The notes under the pieces are model-generated. The model made no database searches, was not told where the DNA came from, and saw only the letters and a program-made list of their open reading frames with translations. Below are positions 34,084 to 42,051 of a stretch of 64,000 bases of DNA, in pieces. The position numbers were made by a program, and so were the translations under genes. The stretch is from Rhodanobacter sp. (GTDB lineage Bacteria; Pseudomonadota; Gammaproteobacteria; Xanthomonadales; Rhodanobacteraceae): the NCBI GenBank assembly GCA_004298045.1, contig SCRM01000005.1, forward strand, positions 124,001-188,000. The letters run 5' to 3'. Every line of letters starts with the position of its first letter. The stretch's first letter is position 1.

Positions 34084-34335
34084 CTACTTTCTCTTTGCTT
34101 GCCCAAAGAGAAAGTAGCCAAAGAGAAACGGCACCCTGCGGCGGCGCTTTTTGCCCATCCGTGGGCAAAAAGTGCGTGAGGCGGGGCCGGGCTTTTCGAG
34201 CGGGCATCGTGCCCGCGCGAAAAGGCGAGGCCATCCCTGGCCTCGCCCGCTGCGCGGCTTTTCCGCCCCTGCCTCACCGCCACCGAGGGGCCCCGGGGAA
34301 AGCGGCGCGCATCGTGCGCGCGAGAAGCAACGGCA
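34084..34335. repeat. Multi-hairpin intergenic element
   Basis: Consecutive near-perfect inverted repeats are seen. They are CTACTTTCTCTTT / AAAGAGAAAGTAG (13 bp, loop 8; 34084-34117), CTTTTTGCCCA / TGGGCAAAAAG (11 bp; 34147-34172), GCGGGCA / TGCCCGC, GGCGAGGCCA / TGGCCTCGCC with loop TCCC, and CGCGCA / TGCGCG. AAAGAGAAA recurs just after the first stem. The pattern resembles a composite palindromic repeat or a structured RNA. Confidence 0.7.
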
Positions 34336-34735
34336 AAAGCCAGAGCCAAAGCCCAAATGCCGGATTGCTTGAGTCTTGCCTTCGATCTCCGAACATTTGT
34401 CGGCGTGCGTACCTGATCGCGGGGAGACGAAGGTGTGCTTCGCTCCCTTGAAAGGGCGAAGCACCACGCGGTCGACCCTGTGGCGAAACGACGCAGCGGC
34501 GCGCGCTGTCGCAAGCTCTTGCAAGCGCGCCACGCGTCATTGCGCTGTGGTTTTGCCGGCGCCGGATGGACGGCCAAACGTGCATGTCCGCTTGACGCAA
34601 CCATGACCTTGCGCGAGCTCTACTTGCGCGTCGAGTGTGGAGAAGTGCGGCAACAACGCGTGTCCGGGCACGAAATTGCGGCTGATGTGCGGCAAGACAA
34701 TGCGCAGGTGCCGATCTAGACTCGAACGTCTTGGC

Positions 34736-34753
34736 GTCATGCGTCGGCATGAC
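34736..34753. promoter_or_regulatory. Palindrome upstream of ccoN, candidate operator
   Basis: GTCATGC-gtcg-GCATGAC is a perfect 7-bp inverted repeat 62 bp before the ccoN ATG. It does not match the FNR/Anr consensus TTGAT-N4-ATCAA, which would have been expected for a cbb3 operon. Confidence 0.35.
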
Positions 34754-34815
34754 TGCGACCTCGACACGCGCCTCGGCGACGTGTGCCGGATACTGATCTG
34801 GAAGGAGAGGAACCC

Positions 34816-36258
34816 ATGGCCGTCACCGCGCAGGACATCGATATCGGGCGAACCGGCAGCGCGGGATCGGGAGGGGAGGCAGCCAACGAGGACCCGGCAC
34901 TGGCTGCGCTGTTCAAGGCTTACGTCGTCTGCGCTACGGTGTGGCTGCTGTTCGGCACCGCAGTCGGTTTGTTGCTCGCGTTCAAGTTCGGTGCGCCGGA
35001 CTTCTGGGCGGCCAAATACCTGACCTTCGGGCGCCTGCGCCCGATCCATACCAACGACGTGTTCTACGGCTTTGCGAGCCTCGGGCTGGTGGGCACCGCG
35101 TTGTACGTCACCGCGCGCAGTTGCGGCACGCGGCTCTACAGCACGCGGCTGGCGTGGATCGGCCTGTGGCTGTTCAACATCGCCGCGCTGGCCGGCACCA
35201 TTGCGCTGGATCTCGGCTACAACTGGGGCGATCTGGAATACCGCGAGTGGCCGTGGCCGATCCGGCTGGTGTTCTTCATCGCGCTACTGGTGACGGTGTG
35301 GAATCTCCTGGCCACGATCGCGCGACGCAGCTCGCACGACATCTACCTGTCCAACTGGTACATCATCGGCGGCTTTTTGTGGACCTGCGTGATCTGCCTG
35401 GTGGCGATCCTGCCGTGGTACCAGAAAGGCCTGGGGCAGGTGGCGATCTCCGGCTACTTCATGCACAACGCGGTGGGCATGTGGTTCACGCCGCTGGCGC
35501 TGGGGCTGTTCTACTACGCGATACCGAAGGTGCTGAACCGCCCGATCTACTCCTACGCGCTGGGCGTGCTCGCGTTCTGGACCAACCTGATCTTCTATCC
35601 GATGCTGGGCGGGCACCACTTTTTGTTCAGCCCGCTGCCGTGGTGGCTGCAGACCACCGCGATCATCTGCAGCGTGGGCATGCTGATACCGGTGCTGGGC
35701 GGCAGCGCGAACTATCTTCTGACCATGCGCGGGCGCTATCACGGGCGCATCGAGTCGTACCCGCTGGCATTCCTGTTCATCGGCGTGCTGGGGTACCTGA
35801 TCGGCTCGACCCAGGGCACGGTCGAGGCGTTGCGTTCGCTGCAGGCGATGTGGCACTTCACCAGCTTCACCGTGGGCCACTCGCACCTGACGATGTACGG
35901 CTTCGTCACGTTTGCGGTGTGGGGCGGCATCTATGCGCTGCTGCCACTGGCCACCGGCAAGAACCCGGGGCGTCTCGGCGTGGCGATGCATTTCTGGCTG
36001 GCGCTGGTGGGGGTGACGATCTATGTGGTGGCGCTGTCCATTGGCGGCTCCATCCAGGGGCTTGACTGGATCCGCGGCCTGCCGTTCATCCAGTCGGTGA
36101 TGGACATGAAGCCGTATTACCTGTGGCGCGGCGTGGGCGGCATCCTGATGTTCCTGTCGCACATCGTGTTTGCGTGGAACGTGTGGCGCATGACCGCCGG
36201 CCAGCCCGGCAACGCACCCTCGCCCATCATGGAGCCCGAAGGGGAGGTGGCGGCATGA
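34816..36258 (+). CDS. ccoN: cbb3-type cytochrome c oxidase subunit I
   Basis: The 480-aa catalytic subunit has about twelve transmembrane helices. HTNDVFYGFASLG near residue 78 (low-spin haem His), YFMHNAVGMWFTP, the MLGGHHFLFSPLPWW copper/haem region and VGHSHLTMYGFV are all visible, so the haem-copper centre looks complete. ATG 34816 follows AAGGAGAGG. It overlaps the next gene by four bases. The oxidase reduces O2 with high affinity at the inner membrane. Confidence 0.95.
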   Translation: MAVTAQDIDIGRTGSAGSGGEAANEDPALAALFKAYVVCATVWLLFGTAVGLLLAFKFGAPDFWAAKYLTFGRLRPIHTNDVFYGFASLGLVGTALYVTARSCGTRLYSTRLAWIGLWLFNIAALAGTIALDLGYNWGDLEYREWPWPIRLVFFIALLVTVWNLLATIARRSSHDIYLSNWYIIGGFLWTCVICLVAILPWYQKGLGQVAISGYFMHNAVGMWFTPLALGLFYYAIPKVLNRPIYSYALGVLAFWTNLIFYPMLGGHHFLFSPLPWWLQTTAIICSVGMLIPVLGGSANYLLTMRGRYHGRIESYPLAFLFIGVLGYLIGSTQGTVEALRSLQAMWHFTSFTVGHSHLTMYGFVTFAVWGGIYALLPLATGKNPGRLGVAMHFWLALVGVTIYVVALSIGGSIQGLDWIRGLPFIQSVMDMKPYYLWRGVGGILMFLSHIVFAWNVWRMTAGQPGNAPSPIMEPEGEVAA

Positions 36259-37244
36259 ACAACATGACCCGGAAGATGTGGGCCATCTTCGGCGGTGCCC
36301 TTGCCCTGTACGTCGTGATCGTGCTGCTGATCGCGGTGATTCCGGCCATTGTCGAATCGCGCATCCCGCCCGGCCCCGGCGTCGTTCCGCTGACGCCGCT
36401 GCAGGAGGAAGGCCGCCAGGTGTTCGCCAGCAATGGTTGCGACTATTGCCACACCCAGCAGGTGCGGCCGATTCCGGCCGACAAGGTGTTTGGACGTCCA
36501 TCCGCGCCGGGCGATTTTGCCTACCAGACGCCGGAGCTGCTCGGCTCCGAGCGTACCGGCCCCGACCTCACCAATGTCGGCCAGGCCAAGCCCAGCGACG
36601 TGTGGCAGTACATCCACCTGTACGATCCGCGCGCGGTGGTGCCGGAGTCGATCATGCCGAACTTCAAGTTTCTGTTTCGCGTGGTGGACCAGTTGCCGGC
36701 GGGGGAAACGGCCGTACCGGTGCCGGCGGCATTCGCGCCCAAGACCGGGCACGTCATTCCGACCCAGAAGGCGAAGGCGCTGGTGGCGTACCTGCTGTCG
36801 CTGAAACAGGCGACGATCCCGGGCTACGTGCCACCGGCCGCGGCGACGCCTGCCGCCGCACCGGCGGCCGCGGCGGGTGCCGCGCCCGCGGCCGCCGGCG
36901 GTTATGCGTATGACGCGGGCAAAGGCAAGTCGCTGTTCGAGGCCAATTGCTCGGCTTGCCACCAGTCCACCGGTGAAGGCGTGCCGGGCGCGTTCCCGCC
37001 GCTCAAGGGCAATGCGGCCGTGGACAACGCCGACCCAACGCTGCACCTGCACACCATCCTGCATGGCGCCAGCGGCGTGACCATCGGCGGGGTGAAATAC
37101 ACCAGCGTGATGCCGCCGTTTGCCGGCACGCTGAGCGACGACGACATCGCCAACATCGCCAATTACGAACGCTCCTCGTGGGGCAACCACGCCAAACCGG
37201 TGACGGCGGACGACGTGAAAGCGCTGCGCGCCAGCGGCAAGTGA
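36255..37244 (+). CDS. CcoO-like subunit fused to a C-terminal cytochrome c domain
   Basis: The 329-aa protein has an N-terminal membrane anchor (about 7-33) and a CcoO-type monohaem domain: CDYCHTQQVRP at 62-72, with the axial Met probably in ESIMPNFKF. An Ala/Pro linker runs from about 193 to 218. A second class I cytochrome c domain follows, with CSACH at 232-236 and a later SVMPPFAG Met. Classical operons encode CcoO and a dihaem CcoP separately; here one fused dihaem chain may serve both roles, and no separate ccoP is present. It is translationally coupled to ccoN. Confidence 0.85.
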   Translation: MNNMTRKMWAIFGGALALYVVIVLLIAVIPAIVESRIPPGPGVVPLTPLQEEGRQVFASNGCDYCHTQQVRPIPADKVFGRPSAPGDFAYQTPELLGSERTGPDLTNVGQAKPSDVWQYIHLYDPRAVVPESIMPNFKFLFRVVDQLPAGETAVPVPAAFAPKTGHVIPTQKAKALVAYLLSLKQATIPGYVPPAAATPAAAPAAAAGAAPAAAGGYAYDAGKGKSLFEANCSACHQSTGEGVPGAFPPLKGNAAVDNADPTLHLHTILHGASGVTIGGVKYTSVMPPFAGTLSDDDIANIANYERSSWGNHAKPVTADDVKALRASGK

Positions 37245-37256
37245 CGGGAGGTTGTC

Positions 37257-37421
37257 ATGCAGAACATGTTGATGGGGCCGATGTGGGGCATCATCGCGGT
37301 GGCGACCGTCGTCGGCCTGGTGACGCTGGCTTGTTTCATCGCGATGTTCCGGTACCTCACGCATCCCGGTGAGCACAATCCGGATCATCCGAAGTATTCC
37401 ATCCTGCGTCGGGACCGCTGA
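37257..37421 (+). CDS. Small CcoQ-like single-span membrane protein
   Basis: This 54-aa protein has one transmembrane helix (about residues 8-31, WGIIAVATVVGLVTLACFIA) followed by a short hydrophilic tail, MFRYLTHPGEHNPDHPKYSI. Its size, topology and place after ccoN-ccoO match CcoQ/FixQ, the small subunit that stabilises cbb3 oxidase, but sequence conservation is weak. GGGAGG precedes the ATG by 5 nt. It is followed 11 bp later by the unknown gene. Confidence 0.7.
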   Translation: MQNMLMGPMWGIIAVATVVGLVTLACFIAMFRYLTHPGEHNPDHPKYSILRRDR

Positions 37422-37432
37422 AGGGAGTTGTC

Positions 37433-37897
37433 ATGTCCAATCCACACGTACGCGTTTATCTCGACGACGAACCAAACCCGGTCATCGACCACGAATTGCC
37501 CACCCAGCTCGAACTGGATACCCGCCAGCTGACCGACGGCCCGCACCGGATCGTGGTGCGCGCCGAAGACCGTAACGGCATCGAGGGGTTCGAGGAGATT
37601 GCTTTTCACGTGCAGAACGGCCCCGGCATCATGGTCACCGGCCTGCGCCCCGGCTCCACCCAGAGCGGCAAGGTGCATCTGAAAGTGGACGCCTTCAGCG
37701 CTAGCGACCCGTTCGACCCGCGCCGCGCCGAAGCGCGCTCGGCGATCCCGACTTGGGTCTGGGTGCTGTTCCTGTTCGTGGTTGCCTGGATCATCTTCTA
37801 CGTGGCAACCGAGTGGGCCATTCCTGCCGACATGCGGAGCACGCCTACGTACGGCACGCCGGCAGCCACGACGCCGGCTACGCCGCCGGCGGGCTGA
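37433..37897 (+). CDS. Unknown membrane-anchored protein of the cbb3 operon
   Basis: I do not recognise this 154-aa protein. Residues 1-90 are hydrophilic and rich in short beta-type segments (VRVYLDDEPNPV, GPHRIVVRAEDRNG, GKVHLKVDAFS), suggesting an immunoglobulin-like fold. One transmembrane helix spans about 107-127 (WVWVLFLFVVAWIIFYVA), followed by a Pro/Thr/Ala tail. There is no signal peptide and no Cys or haem motif. Strong ribosome binding site AAGGGAG and the 11-bp spacing make it part of the oxidase operon, so an assembly or structural role is inferred only from place. Confidence 0.7.
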   Translation: MSNPHVRVYLDDEPNPVIDHELPTQLELDTRQLTDGPHRIVVRAEDRNGIEGFEEIAFHVQNGPGIMVTGLRPGSTQSGKVHLKVDAFSASDPFDPRRAEARSAIPTWVWVLFLFVVAWIIFYVATEWAIPADMRSTPTYGTPAATTPATPPAG

Positions 37898-37921
37898 TTC
37901 ATGCGGGGCGAAATGTCTCAA

Positions 37922-37953
37922 GCCTCCAGCGGTGACGCCAGAGGCCTGTTTTT
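37922..37953 (+). terminator. Probable terminator of the cbb3 operon
   Basis: GCCTC (37922-37926) and GAGGC (37941-37945) close a short stem with an inner GCG/CGC pairing, followed by a TGTTTTT tract that reaches the convergent kynU stop. Confidence 0.45.
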
Positions 37954-39230
37954 CAGTGTTTGCTCCAAGCCTGCACGGCGTGGGTGAACGCGAGGCAGTC
38001 GGCGTAGCGGTTGTACAGCGGCGTGGGCGCGACGCGGATCACGTCCGGCTCGCGCCAGTCGCCAACAATGCCATGTGCCACGAGGTGATCGAACAGTGCG
38101 CGGCCGCGTTCGCGCCCGGCCCGTACGCGGAGTGACAGCTGCGCACCACGGCGTTCGGGTTCCGGTGGCGTGACAACCTCGAGCAGGTCGCCCAATTGGG
38201 TGACGACCAGCCATTCGAGATAGCCGGTGAGCCGGCGGGATTTCGCCACCAGCGCCGGCATGCCGGCGCGCTGGAAGAGTTCCAGCGAAGCGCGCAGCGG
38301 CGCCAGCGCGAAAATCGGGGGGTTGGAAATCTGCCAGCCTTCGGCGCCCGGTGTCGGCTGAAACTCAGGCCGCATCAGGAACCGCGTGGCTTCGTCGTTG
38401 CCCCACCAACCAGCCAGCCGCGGCAGGTCGGCACGCGCGTGGCGCGCATGCACGAACGCGCCCCCCACTGCGCCGGGGCCGGCGTTCAAATACTTGTAGT
38501 GGCACCACACGGCAAAATCGACATCGGCGTCGTGCAGCGCCAGCGGCAGGTTGCCGACCGCGTGCGCCAGGTCGAAGCCGACCATGCAGCCGTGGCGATG
38601 GGCGAGCGCCGTGATCGCCTTGAGGTCGAATGCCTGGCCGGTGCGGTACTGCACGCCGGGCAGCAATACCAGCGCGATCCGCGCGCCGTGTTCGTCCAGC
38701 GCGCGTTCGATGGCGGCGAGCGAGAGCGTGCCATGGGGCTCGTCGGGTTCCAGCTCGATCAGCGCCTCGGCGGGATCGAAACCATGGAAGCGCACCTGCG
38801 AGGCCAACGCGTAGCGGTCGGTGGGAAACGAGCCGGCTTCGGCGAGGATCGCCGGACGCTCGCGCGTGGGGCGATAGAAGCTGGCCATCAACAGGTGCAG
38901 GTTCACGCCGAGCGTGTTCATCGCCACCACCTCAGAGGGCAGCGCACCGACCACCTCGGTCAGCCCGTCGCGTACCGTCGCCTGGTAGCTGAGCCACGGC
39001 GTAGTGCCCTTGAAATGGCCTTCGACCGCGTTTTCGGCCCAGCTTTGCAGTTCGGCGTCGAGTACCCGGCGCACACCGCGCGGCTGCAGGCCGAGCGAGT
39101 TGCCGCACAGGTAGACGCCGTCGCTGCCGGCATGCGACGGGATCAGGAATTCGTCGCGCAACGCGCGCAGCGGATCGGCCGCGTCGGCGGCAGTGGCCCA
39201 GGCGGCGGTGGCTGCAAACGAGGCGTCCAT
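37953..39230 (-). CDS. kynU: Kynureninase
   Basis: The 425-aa PLP enzyme splits kynurenine to anthranilate and alanine (or 3-hydroxykynurenine likewise). YLCGNSLGLQPR near residue 40, FDLAHAVGNLPL and the PLP lysine in WCHYKYLNAGPGAVGG near 243 are present. AGWWGNDEATRF and GWQISNPPIF are typical substrate-site segments. It begins 3 bp after the stop of the secreted-protein gene, so the two are one transcript. No other kynurenine genes are seen nearby. Confidence 0.94.
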   Translation of the reverse strand: MDASFAATAAWATAADAADPLRALRDEFLIPSHAGSDGVYLCGNSLGLQPRGVRRVLDAELQSWAENAVEGHFKGTTPWLSYQATVRDGLTEVVGALPSEVVAMNTLGVNLHLLMASFYRPTRERPAILAEAGSFPTDRYALASQVRFHGFDPAEALIELEPDEPHGTLSLAAIERALDEHGARIALVLLPGVQYRTGQAFDLKAITALAHRHGCMVGFDLAHAVGNLPLALHDADVDFAVWCHYKYLNAGPGAVGGAFVHARHARADLPRLAGWWGNDEATRFLMRPEFQPTPGAEGWQISNPPIFALAPLRASLELFQRAGMPALVAKSRRLTGYLEWLVVTQLGDLLEVVTPPEPERRGAQLSLRVRAGRERGRALFDHLVAHGIVGDWREPDVIRVAPTPLYNRYADCLAFTHAVQAWSKH

Positions 39231-39233
39231 GGC

Positions 39234-39752
39234 TTATTTCAGCCGTGCGGCAATGGCTTCGCAGCCACGGTCGAAAGCCGTGCTCCAGGCGGAGCCGGCC
39301 TGCGACTGCTGCGGGCGCAGGCAGCGCAGCTGGATGGCGTGGCCGGCGTGGTACCAGTACATCTCGCGATAGGTGGCGGTGATGCCGGATTCACGCGCAG
39401 TGTAGCTCGCGCTGTCCGGCGAGCTGGCCTTGGCTGGCTGGTAGCCGGGCAGGGCCGCGGCCTTGGCGGTCGCTTCGCTCACCCACGATGCAAACCCCTG
39501 CGGGCTCGGCATCTGCTGCACCGTCACCGTGACGCGCGCAAGCAGCGTGTGGCCGGTGGGCGAAGGGTCGGGAACCTGGAAGGCACGGATTTCCGGGTCG
39601 CCATCGGTTTCAAGAATCTCCATCCAGCCATTCGGCGTGGCGAAGTGCACGCTGCCGCCGGCCATGCTGACCTCGGCGGCTGGCGCCGACGCGGCGGCAA
39701 ATAGGCTGGCGACCAAGGCCGCGGCAAGGAAGGAAATGCGCAAGCTGGGCAT
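39234..39752 (-). CDS. Secreted protein of unknown function
   Basis: The 172-aa protein starts with a clear signal peptide (RISFLAAALVASLFAAASAPAA, cut near residue 26). The mature part has about 145 residues with two cysteines, in QLRCLRPQQ and FDRGCEAIA, that could form a disulfide. It has a FATPNGWMEI start typical of small periplasmic beta-rich proteins. I do not recognise a family with confidence. It is co-transcribed with kynU (3-bp gap). The longer upstream frame has no support. Confidence 0.65.
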   Translation of the reverse strand: MPSLRISFLAAALVASLFAAASAPAAEVSMAGGSVHFATPNGWMEILETDGDPEIRAFQVPDPSPTGHTLLARVTVTVQQMPSPQGFASWVSEATAKAAALPGYQPAKASSPDSASYTARESGITATYREMYWYHAGHAIQLRCLRPQQSQAGSAWSTAFDRGCEAIAARLK

Positions 39753-39866
39753 GCGATGGCCTCGTTCGGGGTTGGGCGCGCCGCGGCAGCGTGGCACGGA
39801 AGTGGTGCAAGGATAATCCGCCGGTGGGCGCAGCGTCCGGGGCCGCGTCACATTGATGGCGGTGTT

Positions 39867-40430
39867 TCAGGCACGCCCGGCAAATTCGCCGGTCAGGGTG
39901 TTCACCCAGACCTTCTCACCGGTGCTGATGTAATCCGGCACCTGGATTTCCACCCCGGTGTTGAGCGTGGCCGGCTTGGTGCGCTTGGTGGCGCTCCCGC
40001 CCTTGAGCTCCGGGGCAGTGTCGGCCACGGTCAGCAGCACGCTGGTGGGCACCTGCAGCGCCACCGGCACGTCGTCGATAAGCTGCACGTAATAGCCTTC
40101 CAGATCCTCGACGATGTACCCCGCGCTGTCACCGACCAGCTCCGGGCCGAGCACGTACTGGGTGTAATCCTCGGCATCCATGAACACGAACGCCGCGTCG
40201 TCCTTGTACGAGAAATTCGCCGCACGCCGCACCAGATCCACTTCCGTCAGGTCGTCCTCGGCGCGCAGGCTGAGGTCGTGCTTGCGCCCGCCGGGGATCG
40301 AATACAGGGTGAACCGGAACGTGACGTTGCCGCCGCGGGCTGTCGGCGCGCTGCGCTCGATGTCGCGCACCTGATACACCGCGCCGTCGTGTTCGACGAC
40401 GTTGCCTTTCTTGACGTCGGAAGCTTTCAT
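39867..40430 (-). CDS. efpL: Elongation factor P-like protein EfpL (YeiP)
   Basis: The 187-aa EF-P paralogue carries Arg32 within SAPTARGGN where EF-P has its modified lysine; E. coli YeiP has Arg33 at this place in SPTARG. Thus it should work unmodified on stalled ribosomes. The three-domain length and the C-terminal [19 protein letters not shown] match YeiP. ATG 40430 is used; the frame is open upstream through repeat and SDR antisense sequence. The window also encodes canonical EF-P and its modifier EpmB. Confidence 0.9.
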   Translation of the reverse strand: MKASDVKKGNVVEHDGAVYQVRDIERSAPTARGGNVTFRFTLYSIPGGRKHDLSLRAEDDLTEVDLVRRAANFSYKDDAAFVFMDAEDYTQYVLGPELVGDSAGYIVEDLEGYYVQLIDDVPVALQVPTSVLLTVADTAPELKGGSATKRTKPATLNTGVEIQVPDYISTGEKVWVNTLTGEFAGRA

Positions 40431-40439
40431 GGTTGGTAG

Positions 40440-40549
40440 CCGGGATTGGAGATTGGGGATACGGGATTCGAAAATGCCGGAGCGCGGGATGCGGGAGGAT
40501 GCGAGATGCGGGCTTTGGCGAATCCCGAATCCCGTATGCTCAATCCTGG
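40440..40549. repeat. Inverted pair of heptad arrays, locus 5
   Basis: The left arm 40440-40470 (GGGATTG, GAGATTG, GGGATAC, GGGATTC) and right arm 40519-40549 (GAATCCC, GAATCCC, GTATGCT, CAATCCT) fill the gap between the SDR stop and the efpL start. The right arm abuts the SDR stop codon exactly. Confidence 0.85.
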
Positions 40550-41317
40550 CTATTTGGCCGCCAGCCGCACCGCGCCGTCCAGCCGGATCACTTCGCCGTT
40601 GACGTAGCGGTTGGTCAAAATGAAGGCGACGGTTTGCGCGAATTCTTCGGGTTTGCCGAGGCGCGACGGGAACGGGATGGAAGCGGAGAGCGCTTCCTGC
40701 ACCTGCGGCGGCATGCCGTCGACCATTGGTGTCCAGAACACGCCGGGCGCGATGGTGGCGACGCGGATGCCGAAGCGCGCGAGCTCGCGTGCCATCGGCA
40801 GCGTCATGCCGACGATGCCGCCCTTGGAGGCGGAGTACGCCGCCTGGCCGATCTGGCCTTCGTAGGCGGCAACGGATGCGGTGTTGACGATCACACCGCG
40901 CTCGCCGTCCTCGCCGGGTGCGTTGCCCTGCATCAGCGCCGCACCGGCCTTCGCCACGTTGAAGCTGCCGACCAGGTTGACCATCACGGTGGTGGCAAAG
41001 GTGGCCAGCGGCATCGGCCCGGTCTTGCCGAGCACGCGCCCGGCGCCGAGGATGCCGGCGCAGTTCATCACCAGGTTGAGCCCGCCCATCGCCTCGCGTG
41101 CGGCCGCGATGTTGGCCGTGACGGCTGCTTCGCTGGTGACGTCGGTCTTGAAGAAGTGGGAGGCGGCGCCGAGCTCCTTGGCGGCGGCCTGGCCCTTCTC
41201 TTCGTTGACGTCGAACAGCGCCACCTTGCCGCCCTGCGCGACGACGAGTTGCGCCACCGCGTGGCCGAGCCCGGAAGCGCCGCCGGTGATGACTGCCTTG
41301 ACCTGATCGAGTTGCAT
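40550..41317 (-). CDS. Short-chain dehydrogenase, 3-hydroxyacyl-CoA dehydrogenase type II (HSD17B10-like)
   Basis: The 255-aa SDR has the NAD site TGGASGLG near residues 11-18, NCAG near 90, catalytic Ser in [10 protein letters not shown], and YSASK near 165-169. [17 protein letters not shown] and [16 protein letters not shown] are typical of the bacterial type II HADH group active on 2-methyl-3-hydroxybutyryl-CoA and fatty acyl-CoA. Linkage with the nearby branched-chain catabolic genes is suggestive but they are 2.4 kb away. It is divergent from the RcnB-like gene. Confidence 0.85.
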   Translation of the reverse strand: MQLDQVKAVITGGASGLGHAVAQLVVAQGGKVALFDVNEEKGQAAAKELGAASHFFKTDVTSEAAVTANIAAAREAMGGLNLVMNCAGILGAGRVLGKTGPMPLATFATTVMVNLVGSFNVAKAGAALMQGNAPGEDGERGVIVNTASVAAYEGQIGQAAYSASKGGIVGMTLPMARELARFGIRVATIAPGVFWTPMVDGMPPQVQEALSASIPFPSRLGKPEEFAQTVAFILTNRYVNGEVIRLDGAVRLAAK

Positions 41318-41523
41318 GGGATCCCTGAAACGGATGCGGAAAGGCGCTCATTTTAGCCGAGTGGCGGCCGTGGCTGCTGGCTGAACGCGAAGCTTGCCGG
41401 GCAATGGTGGTTCACGCCGAGTTGCGACGCCAGAGACGATTTTGTACCGGGCCGTGCTGGAAAGTCGGGCGACGGCATGCTGAAGTGCAGGCGGGTTCCA
41501 GGTTCCATCAGGCGGAGATCGAC

Positions 41524-42012
41524 ATGAAGAAGCTGCAAGGGCTGGCTGTCGCATGTGGCGTGATGCTGATGTTGGCCGGTGGCACGGCGCTGGCGCAGGA
41601 CCATGGTCACGGGCATGGCCGGGGGCACGATCGTCAGCAACAATATGATGGCTATCAGGGGCGTCACGATGGCGATCAGGGACGTGGCTACGATGATGGC
41701 GGTGGCCGCTACGTGAGTTACGACCAGGGCGACGATCGTGGCCACGGTCACGGCCGTGGCCACGGGCGCGGTAATGCCTATGGCCACTACAAGAGCTGGG
41801 GCGACCGTGGCCGCCATGAGGGCTGGTACAAGCGCGGCGGCTACCTGCCGGTGGAATATCGCAGCACCCGCTACGTGGTGTATGACTGGCGCGATGCCCG
41901 CCTGCGCGAGCCGCCACGCGGCTACCACTGGGTGCGCAGCGACGACGGCGCCTTCCTGCTGGTGGCGATCACCACCGGCATCATTGTCAACATCATTGCC
42001 TCTGGCCAATGA
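41524..42012 (+). CDS. RcnB-like periplasmic protein, His/Gly/Asp-rich
   Basis: The 162-aa protein has a signal peptide (MKKLQGLAVACGVMLMLAGG, cut after ALA), then about 80 residues dominated by HGHGHGRGH, QGRHDGDQGRGYDDGGG and similar repeats that could bind metal. The RcnB-type C-terminal domain follows (GGYLPVEYRSTRYVVYDW, RLREPPRGYHWVR, then a short hydrophobic end). RcnB in E. coli modulates nickel/cobalt efflux; here that is inference. ATG 41524 is preceded by GGCGGAG. Confidence 0.75.
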   Translation: MKKLQGLAVACGVMLMLAGGTALAQDHGHGHGRGHDRQQQYDGYQGRHDGDQGRGYDDGGGRYVSYDQGDDRGHGHGRGHGRGNAYGHYKSWGDRGRHEGWYKRGGYLPVEYRSTRYVVYDWRDARLREPPRGYHWVRSDDGAFLLVAITTGIIVNIIASGQ

Positions 42013-42020
42013 GCCCTGCC

Positions 42021-42047
42021 GGCCGACCGGGCATGCACCGGTCGGCC
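42021..42047. terminator. Stem-loop between convergent RcnB-like and GNAT genes
   Basis: GGCCGACCGG and CCGGTCGGCC make a perfect 10-bp stem with a GCATGCA loop. It has no T-tract on either side. Confidence 0.5.
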
Positions 42048-42051
42048 GCGC

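Larger units (their letters stand above)
33944..34815. other. 872-bp gap without a credible gene; hairpin-rich
   Basis: Open frames exist on both strands, but their products are basic, low-complexity and unlike known families, and they overlap the inverted repeats. The left part (34084-34370) is a string of hairpins listed separately. 34433-34466 forms another (GTGCTTCGC with GCGAAGCAC). The right part holds a palindrome and the ccoN ribosome binding site. No tRNA, transposase remnant or riboswitch was recognised. Confidence 0.6.

Noticed and set aside
33996-34604. Several 60-240-codon open frames in the gap after proA
   Set aside because: They run through the hairpins on both strands, encode basic low-complexity products, and lack ribosome binding sites.
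34736-34815. An FNR/Anr box for the cbb3 operon
   Set aside because: No TTGAT-N4-ATCAA-like sequence was found; the palindrome present has a different core.
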